64,000 bases of DNA from Vibrio sp. 10N.261.55.A7 (GTDB lineage Bacteria > Pseudomonadota > Gammaproteobacteria > Enterobacterales > Vibrionaceae). Shown here piece by piece: positions 58,089 to 64,000 of the stretch. Within the stretch, counting starts at the first letter, position 1; the number at the start of each line of letters is the position of its first letter. Under the pieces are notes generated by a model. The model did not search any database. It was not told the DNA's origin and saw nothing but the letters and a program-made list of their open reading frames with translations. The translations under genes were made by a program, and so were the position numbers. The stretch lies in the NCBI RefSeq assembly GCF_002877365.1, contig NZ_MCWZ01000014.1, positions 20,127 through 84,126 of the forward strand, given 5' to 3'.

Positions 58089-58639
58089 AGATACATCCTT
58101 CCAGTTTAATATAGACGCAACATGCCTAAGTCCAACTTAGTGTTGAGTCTGGTCCTTTATTTTTATGAATCTGAACCAATCAGTGGTGACTGGCTGAGTC
58201 CTTTCCGTCTCTCGTCGAAATATATGGCGAGAAAAACAATCCTTAGTGATATCCAGTTGTTTAAAATCACTATCCAGTGATTTATATAGGTGGGAGGTTG
58301 GATTCACCGATTAATCCGCAACTGATCTTGTAATAAAGATCACAATCCATGCGGTATTGTGTAAGTATCCTACAATTTAGTCGATGCTCATTGCAATGAA
58401 AACTCACTCTTGTAGACCATTTTTTTAGTTAAAAAATGCATATTATAGTTAACATTTATGCAACAGGAGGGGTTTTTATCAATATTTCTGCATGTTTATT
58501 GATTTTTGATAGTTATTCGAGATGGAAGGGTAATTATTATGCGTGACTTTCTCTTGCAAGGATGTAATTAATTTTCAGTAATCGAATTGATAATAGTTTC
58601 GATTACTAGCAGTTTAGCAATCAAAGATATGGTCAGTAT
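58089..58639. promoter_or_regulatory. Divergent control region of gltB2 and the radical SAM gene (no gene seen)
   Basis: About 550 bp without a convincing ORF. Structured segments stand out on the gltB2 side: an 8-bp perfect hairpin AAATCACT/AGTGATTT (58264-58283), a CCAATCA/TGACTGG stem (about 58175-58195), and the repeated core ATCCAG. They could form a gltB2 leader. The far part near 58430-58620 is AT-rich and probably holds the plus-strand promoter. Confidence 0.4.
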
Positions 58640-59578
58640 ATGCAGTTACATGAGTTGGTGAACACCATTGGTCAGGATTTACAGCGTCGTTATGGTGAAA
58701 AGGTTCATAAGCTGACACTGCACGGTGGATTTAGCTGTCCTAACCGAGATGGGACGATTGGACGGGGTGGGTGCACATTCTGCAATGTTGCGTCATTTGC
58801 TGATGAACAAACGCAGGTTCAGAGTATCGTTGAACAATTGACTGACCGAGCGGGTGAAATTAAACGAGCTAAAAAATACCTTGCATACTTTCAGGCTTAT
58901 ACCAATACCTACGCTGAAGTTCAGGTACTTAGGAACATGTATGAGGAAGCTTTAAAGGCTGCAGACATGGTTGGGCTGTGTGTTGGTACTCGTCCTGATT
59001 GTGTTCCTGATGCAGTGCTTGATCTGCTTTCCGAATATGTTGAAAAGGGCTATGAAATCTGGCTAGAACTTGGTCTGCAAACGGCAAACAATCAAACCTT
59101 AAAACGCATTAATCGCGGTCATGACTTTGAATGCTACGCGGAGATAACCAAACGAGCCCGATCTTTAGGCATTAAAGTGTGCACCCATTTAATTGTGGGT
59201 CTTCCAAAAGAATCAAAAGAAGACAACTTTGAAACGTTAGATAAAGTACTGCAAGTGGGTACTGATGGTATCAAGCTGCATGGTTTGCATATTGTTGAAG
59301 GCAGCACCATGGCTAAGGCATGGCGGGCGGGAAAACTGAAAGCGCCTGAATTAGAAGAATATGTCTCAATCGCGAGCCAGATGATTCGCATGACGCCTCC
59401 TGATATTGTGTATCACCGCGTTTCATCGGCGGCGCGTCGCCCAACTTTACTTGATCCACTTTGGTGTGAGAACCGTTGGTTAGCGATGACTGAAATTGGC
59501 CGTGCGCTCAATGTTCAGGGCGCTCAAGGCTCTTTGTTAGATCAGCCATTCATTTACTCAAAACCTGAATTGACCTAA
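58640..59578 (+). CDS. Radical SAM protein, YhcC family
   Basis: A 312-residue radical SAM protein of the YhcC/TIGR01212 group. The cluster cysteines are spaced unusually as CPNRDGTIGRGGCTFC (Cys28, Cys40, Cys43) after HGGFS. Downstream motifs LELGLQTANNQTLKRINRGHD, THLIVGLPKES and GIKLHGLHIVEG are Elp3-like. Its substrate is unknown; E. coli yhcC lies near arcB and gltB just as here. The ATG at 58640 is used. It is divergent from the second GOGAT operon. Confidence 0.9.
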   Translation: MQLHELVNTIGQDLQRRYGEKVHKLTLHGGFSCPNRDGTIGRGGCTFCNVASFADEQTQVQSIVEQLTDRAGEIKRAKKYLAYFQAYTNTYAEVQVLRNMYEEALKAADMVGLCVGTRPDCVPDAVLDLLSEYVEKGYEIWLELGLQTANNQTLKRINRGHDFECYAEITKRARSLGIKVCTHLIVGLPKESKEDNFETLDKVLQVGTDGIKLHGLHIVEGSTMAKAWRAGKLKAPELEEYVSIASQMIRMTPPDIVYHRVSSAARRPTLLDPLWCENRWLAMTEIGRALNVQGAQGSLLDQPFIYSKPELT

Positions 59579-59846
59579 GCGCATAACCCTAAAGGCGGAG
59601 CCGTCCACTTTTGCTTCGTCTTTATAGGAGTACTGACTGCATGGCACTGCTAAGACTGTCCCCTTTTCTACATACCTACTTTTCTGCAATACCAAAGAGT
59701 GTTGAAACATGTAAGAGCGCTTAATAAAGCACCATAAATAGGTGGCCGTTAAACCTAGCTATAAAGGTATTGCTGTGATGCAGTTAGCTTACCTAATCTG
59801 TTCAAACAGAGTAAACTGAAAGGCTCACTTACGCAGGAAGCCTTTA

Positions 59847-62186
59847 ATGAAACCAATCAAAAATCTTGCCCAGTATTATGTCGACCTATTAGTTAAACTT
59901 GGCATCCTACGCTTCTCAATTTTACTTGCACTCGCCTTAGTTGCCTTAGCCGTGGTTGTTCAAGTCGGTATCACGCTTGGATTAAGTGGGCATGTTGATG
60001 ATATTGATATTGTGCGCTCGGTTTTCTTTGGTTTAATCATCACGCCTTGGGCTGTATATTTTCTTTCTGTTGTTGTGGACCAACTTGAAGAGTCACGACA
60101 ACGTTTATCAAAGCTTGTTTCTAAACTGAAAGACATGCGTTCTCGCGATCAAGAGCTTAATCTTCGGCTTCAGCAGAATATTTCTAAACTCAATCTCCAA
60201 ATAGAAGAGCGGATAAAAGCAGAAGAGGCGAGAAAAGAAGCAATAAACGATCTGGAGAATGAAGTCTATCAGCGCGAACGTACGCAAGTCGAACTCGCAG
60301 AACGGACGGCCTTGCTTCGATCGTTTATTGATGCCTCCCCTGATCTTATCTATTACCGAAATGCAGATGGCATTTTTTCAGGTTGTAACCGAGCTATGGA
60401 AGAGCTAACTGGTCGAAGAGAGCATGAACTTGTTGGTTTAACCCCTAGAGATGTGTACAGCGAAGAAGTGGCTGAACAGATCATTGATACCGACCAAAAA
60501 GTATTTCTAGATAATCAAGCGATCACGTATGAACAGTGGTTGGAGTACCCGGATGGCAGAAAAAACTACTTTGAATTACGCAAGGTTCCGTTTTACAGCA
60601 ATGAAGGCGCTCATTTAGGCTTGGTTGGTTTTGGTCGTGATATTACCGAGCGTAAGCAGCATGAAGAGTCATTGGAAAAAGCGAGCCGGGATAAAACGAC
60701 GTTCATTTCAACAATCAGCCATGAGTTGCGTACACCACTGAACGGCATTGTTGGTTTGAGTCGAATGCTGTTGGATAGCCAGCTTAACCAAGAGCAGCGC
60801 AAATACATGCAAACGATCAATGTGAGTGCGATTACACTTGGGAATATCTTCAGCGACATTATCGATATGGATAAGTTTGATCGCCGGAAGTTAGAGCTAT
60901 TACCAACAACACTGCATTTTGAAGAATTCATTGCGGAGATTGAAAGTATTTCTGCGCTAATGGCAGAGCAAAAAGGCTTGCGATTTGATTTGGAGCGATT
61001 GAGCAATTTACCGACTGCGATCGAGATAGATGCGACTCGCTTGCGACAAGTATTGTGGAACTTAATCAGCAATGCCATGAAGTTTACTAAAGAAGGTGGT
61101 GTTGTAATGACCGTCAGTGCCGACCTCATTGAGGACAGCGCTGAGATTGTCATTGAAATTGAAGATACTGGAATTGGTATTGCCGAGAGCGAATTGGACA
61201 AGATCTTCGCGATGTATTACCAAGTGAAATCCGGCAAAGATAATCTCCATGCTGTAGGTACAGGCATTGGTCTTGCTGTTTCAAAGCAACTTATCAATAT
61301 GATGAATGGTGATATTTCAGTCTCAAGTGAAGACGGATTTGGTACGACCTTCACCGTTAATCTGACCGTTCCTCTGGCAGATACCTCTTTGGTTGAACAC
61401 GTAGAGACGCTTGAACAGCCTGGTTTAAGAATCTTTATGGTTGAGGATATCGAGCTTAACGTCACGGTAGCGAAATCACTGCTTGAAAGCTTAGGGCATC
61501 AGGTCACCGTTGCAATGACTGGGCAAGAAGCTATTGACCAATTTAAGGTTGATGAGTTTGATTTAGTGCTGCTTGATATTCAGTTACCAGATATGACTGG
61601 ATTTGACGTCGCCCAATCATTCAAACAAACCTACACAGATTTACCGCCTCTGGTGGCGCTTACAGCTAATGTTTTGAAAAATAAGAATGAATATATAGAA
61701 AAAGGGATGGACGAGGCATTAAGTAAGCCTCTTTCCGTGATTGCAATCCAAGAGGTCATTGCTCGCTTGTGTGAAAGGGATACAGTATCATCAGTTCAAT
61801 CCCCTGAGGTAGAACAAGTCGATACGTCTGAAGATTCCTATTCGACGTTATTGGATTTACCTATGTTAGAGTCTTATGTCGGCATTGTGGGTGTGAAGCC
61901 TGTTCTTGATAGTATTGAGATGTTTGAAAGTATGATGCCGGATTACCTTGAGATATTAGACTCAAACATGATCGCTAAAGATCAAGACCGAATAGTCTCT
62001 GAAGCGCATAAAATTAAAGGGGCTGCTGGATCGATAGGATTGAAGCGTATTCAAAAAATAGCACAAAAAGCACAATCACCTGAAAGGGTAACCTGGTGGG
62101 AAAACATCTCGGACTGGGTTGAAGAAATTAACAACGAGTACCAGCACGATATTCAAATACTAAAAGAGTGGCTAGCTAAGAGGTAA
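59847..62186 (+). CDS. arcB: ArcB, aerobic respiration control sensor kinase
   Basis: A 779-residue tripartite hybrid kinase reporting quinone redox state to ArcA. TM1 is about 24-45 and TM2 about 58-77, with a very short periplasmic turn. A leucine-rich linker leads to PAS (about 155-270), then HisKA with His292 (ISHELRTPLNG), HATPase (N409 region, DTGIGI, GTGIGLA), receiver Asp577 (LVLLDIQLPDMTG) and HPt His721 (EAHKIKGAAGSIG). The redox cysteine Cys180 is present (FSGCNRAME), but the position of E. coli Cys241 is Tyr (GRKNYFELRK). The ribosome binding site is AGGAAG. A lipoprotein gene follows 4 bp later. Confidence 0.96.
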   Translation: MKPIKNLAQYYVDLLVKLGILRFSILLALALVALAVVVQVGITLGLSGHVDDIDIVRSVFFGLIITPWAVYFLSVVVDQLEESRQRLSKLVSKLKDMRSRDQELNLRLQQNISKLNLQIEERIKAEEARKEAINDLENEVYQRERTQVELAERTALLRSFIDASPDLIYYRNADGIFSGCNRAMEELTGRREHELVGLTPRDVYSEEVAEQIIDTDQKVFLDNQAITYEQWLEYPDGRKNYFELRKVPFYSNEGAHLGLVGFGRDITERKQHEESLEKASRDKTTFISTISHELRTPLNGIVGLSRMLLDSQLNQEQRKYMQTINVSAITLGNIFSDIIDMDKFDRRKLELLPTTLHFEEFIAEIESISALMAEQKGLRFDLERLSNLPTAIEIDATRLRQVLWNLISNAMKFTKEGGVVMTVSADLIEDSAEIVIEIEDTGIGIAESELDKIFAMYYQVKSGKDNLHAVGTGIGLAVSKQLINMMNGDISVSSEDGFGTTFTVNLTVPLADTSLVEHVETLEQPGLRIFMVEDIELNVTVAKSLLESLGHQVTVAMTGQEAIDQFKVDEFDLVLLDIQLPDMTGFDVAQSFKQTYTDLPPLVALTANVLKNKNEYIEKGMDEALSKPLSVIAIQEVIARLCERDTVSSVQSPEVEQVDTSEDSYSTLLDLPMLESYVGIVGVKPVLDSIEMFESMMPDYLEILDSNMIAKDQDRIVSEAHKIKGAAGSIGLKRIQKIAQKAQSPERVTWWENISDWVEEINNEYQHDIQILKEWLAKR

Positions 62187-62190
62187 CACT

Positions 62191-62646
62191 ATGATTAAAA
62201 ATATTGCATTAGCTTCATTATCATTGGCACTTCTCGGCGGGTGTCAAAGTACCAATGTGGATTGGCAGCAAAAGAATGCGGTGGTCATTGAACAAACAAC
62301 GATTGAGTTAAAAAGCTCTCTCTGGGTAGATAAAATGCCTAAGATAGGTGAGCCTTCTACTCAGGAAGAAAGCATACATGCTGCTTTGTCGCTAGAGTCT
62401 GAAGATGTGTTACCGGCTCAACTGGAAGTTGTTAGTGTCGCGATTAAGCAGGGCAGTGACACTTGGGTGGTTAACAGTGAAGACGTCGATATTCGCACAC
62501 ATAGTGAAAATCAATGGGAGATAGCATTCGAGTGGCAAGTCCCAGTTGCTACGGATTTACCGGTTGATATCGCTATTTTAATGACTAACCAAGGACATGA
62601 AACTTGGATTGTTGAACGCAATGTGACTATTGATACCGTTTACTAA
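62191..62646 (+). CDS. Small lipoprotein encoded directly behind arcB
   Basis: A 151-residue predicted lipoprotein: signal MIKNIALASLSLALLGGC with lipobox LGGC (Cys18). The mature chain is acidic and looks beta-rich, with alternating hydrophobics such as WEIAFEWQVPV and VDIAILMTNQGHETWIVERNVTIDTVY, suggesting an immunoglobulin-like fold. No known family is recognised. It begins 4 bp after the arcB stop and ends at a shared terminator, so it is probably made together with ArcB. That pairing suggests, but does not show, an envelope role linked to respiration. Confidence 0.8.
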   Translation: MIKNIALASLSLALLGGCQSTNVDWQQKNAVVIEQTTIELKSSLWVDKMPKIGEPSTQEESIHAALSLESEDVLPAQLEVVSVAIKQGSDTWVVNSEDVDIRTHSENQWEIAFEWQVPVATDLPVDIAILMTNQGHETWIVERNVTIDTVY

Positions 62647-62676
62647 TAACTCAGTTCGAGTAGAGTGACGAAAAAC

Positions 62677-62708
62677 AAAAAGGCTTGCTGGTGATAGCAA
62701 GCCTTTTT
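62677..62708. terminator. Bidirectional terminator between the arcB unit and arcA
   Basis: A 13-bp stem AAAAAGGCTTGCT/AGCAAGCCTTTTT with a 6-nt loop; it functions on both strands. Confidence 0.93.
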
Positions 62709-62765
62709 CAATATCATCTTGATTTCACTTAGAAACCACTATGTAGAAACATTATTTAGAAGCGA

Positions 62766-63482
62766 TTACTCTTCTAAATCACCACAGAAACGGTAACCTT
62801 CGCCGTGGATTGTCGCAATGATTTCAGGTGTCCCTGAAACAGACTCAAAATGCTTACGAATACGACGGATAGTCACATCAACAGTACGATCGTGAGGCTT
62901 TAATTCTCGTCCAGTCATTTTCTTCAGTAGATCAGCACGAGTTTGAATCTTGCCTGGATTTTCACAGAAATGAAGCAATGCACGGAACTCTGAGCGCGGA
63001 AGCTTGTAGCCTTCGCCTGCAGGGCTAACTAAAGAACGACTGTTGATGTCTAGAATCCAACCATTGAACTCATACTTTTCAACACTGCGCTTCTCTTCTA
63101 ATGCAGCGCTTGCATTCATTGAGCGGCTCAGAAGATTACGAGCACGAATAGTCAGCTCTCTTGGGTTAAATGGTTTGGTAATGTAATCATCAGCACCAAT
63201 TTCTAAACCCAATATCTTATCAACTTCGTTGTCACGACCTGTTAAGAACATTAGCGCAACATTTGCTTGCTCGCGTAATTCTCTTGCTAGTAGAAGGCCA
63301 TTTTTACCTGGAAGGTTGATATCCATAATAACCAGATTTACTTGGTTATCAGTCAAGACTTGGTGCATCTCTTCACCGTCACTTGCTTCAAAAACAGCGT
63401 ATCCCTCTGCTTCAAAAATACTTTTTAGAGTGTTACGAGTTACTTGCTCATCTTCAACGATAAGGATCTGCGGGGTTTGCAT
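62766..63482 (-). CDS. arcA: ArcA, two-component response regulator
   Basis: A 238-residue OmpR-family regulator. The receiver domain has the acidic pocket Glu10-Asp11, the phospho-acceptor Asp54 ([13 protein letters not shown]), Thr in MFLTGRDN and Lys in [10 protein letters not shown]. The winged-helix domain (about 135-234) carries [15 protein letters not shown]. Length equals E. coli ArcA (238). The partner ArcB is encoded convergently only 600 bp away; in E. coli the two are far apart. The start is the ATG at 63482. A perfect FNR box lies 255 bp upstream. Confidence 0.97.
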   Translation of the reverse strand: MQTPQILIVEDEQVTRNTLKSIFEAEGYAVFEASDGEEMHQVLTDNQVNLVIMDINLPGKNGLLLARELREQANVALMFLTGRDNEVDKILGLEIGADDYITKPFNPRELTIRARNLLSRSMNASAALEEKRSVEKYEFNGWILDINSRSLVSPAGEGYKLPRSEFRALLHFCENPGKIQTRADLLKKMTGRELKPHDRTVDVTIRRIRKHFESVSGTPEIIATIHGEGYRFCGDLEE

Positions 63483-63954
63483 TGGCGGTACCTAAACTTG
63501 TGATAAAATTGTGCTAATAGATTAAATACTAGGCAGAAAATAACATATAGTTAATTATTTTTTAATAATAAACCAAAGTTGTTAGAAATAACACTACAGT
63601 TGCCTACTATCCTTAGTGCCACAATTTGTTGTGGTAGCTTCCCTATCCTTGTTCGTTTTTCTACTAGTCTATGACGTGGATTTTATAATCTTAACAGCCT
63701 GCTAACAATGCCAGAATGTTAATTCCTTTCACTTTGTTGATTTACATCAATAGTTCAACTGTAACAAATATTAATAGTATAGTGGCAATGTTATTGGGTT
63801 GTTTGTGTGTAAACGTGCATATGCCGAGTAGTTCTATCCATACGGTTTAATCATCGATCGTTTTGTATTACTTGCTATCGTCAAATAGAGTACACACACA
63901 GTGCTCTCATCGATTAGACAGCAGCTTATTGCTTTACTAGAGATTTGTAATCGC
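63483..63954 (-). promoter_or_regulatory. arcA upstream control region (no gene seen)
   Basis: About 470 AT-rich bases. A CCACAA/TTGTGG hairpin (63619-63634) and a -10-like TTATAA near 63684 lie between the FNR box and arcA. No ORF is apparent. Confidence 0.45.
63737..63750. promoter_or_regulatory. FNR binding site
   Basis: TTGATTTACATCAA is an exact match to the FNR consensus TTGAT-N4-ATCAA. In E. coli arcA is FNR-activated, so the same control is likely here. Confidence 0.75.
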
Positions 63955-64000
63955 AACTCGAATGTAGGAATCTGAAACTCGAATGTAGGAATCTGAAACT
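63955..64000. repeat. 21-bp tandem repeat, 2.2 copies, running off the window
   Basis: Two identical 21-bp units (63955-63975 and 63976-63996; core CTCGAATGTAGGAATCTG) plus the first four bases of a third. The array probably continues beyond the edge. No ORF is open through it that I can support. Confidence 0.9.

Noticed and set aside
60611..61201. A 196-codon frame antisense to the arcB kinase core
   Set aside because: It overlaps highly conserved HisKA/HATPase sequence on the other strand; Ser-rich composition is typical of a shadow frame.

Overview
This window is chromosomal DNA from a gammaproteobacterium, almost certainly a Vibrio. The diagnostic features are a complete chitobiose catabolic operon next to a ChiS hybrid sensor kinase, an OmpU-type porin between dacB and greA, two glutamate synthase gene pairs in tandem, and an ArcB/ArcA pair flanking a small lipoprotein gene. 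Gene order over roughly 1-45 kb follows, from memory, the V. cholerae VC0612-VC0645 segment. The species cannot be named from sequence alone. No rRNA, CRISPR array, prophage or insertion sequence is visible.

Region 1 (1-15.4 kb, minus strand) is the chitin oligosaccharide programme. ChiS is upstream and carries its own terminator. A long promoter region follows, then one operon: chitobiose-binding protein, two permeases, two ATPases, a GH9 glucosaminidase, an amino-sugar kinase, a GH20 hexosaminidase, and chitobiose phosphorylase, which runs off the left edge. The binding protein takes up (GlcNAc)2, and the cytoplasmic enzymes split and phosphorylate it.

Region 2 (15.6-32 kb) holds separate housekeeping and envelope units: rsmC, an AI-2E family membrane protein, a 40-residue membrane peptide, hemL, erpA, an RND pump with its adaptor, an M23 endopeptidase, tyrS, a DUF454 protein, a short MgtE-type transporter behind an unusually elaborate leader, dacB and ompU.

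Region 3 (32-45.2 kb) is the conserved growth cluster: greA, yhbY, rlmE-ftsH-folP-glmM, secG, tRNA-Leu(GAG), tRNA-fMet, rimP-nusA-infB-rbfA-truB. It stops at truB. The usual rpsO-pnp pair does not follow, which marks a rearrangement breakpoint.

Region 4 (45.3-64 kb) carries a DUF1499-like lipoprotein, gltBD (enterobacterial type), a second gltBD (Bacillus/cyanobacterial type), a YhcC-type radical SAM gene, arcB, a small lipoprotein and arcA. A textbook FNR box lies upstream of arcA, and a 21-bp tandem repeat runs off the right edge.

The most promising undescribed element is the approximately 310-nt leader of the CBS-less MgtE gene (27757-28068). It contains two short ORFs with good ribosome binding sites, a three-way-junction fold around the first of them, and mutually exclusive hairpins.
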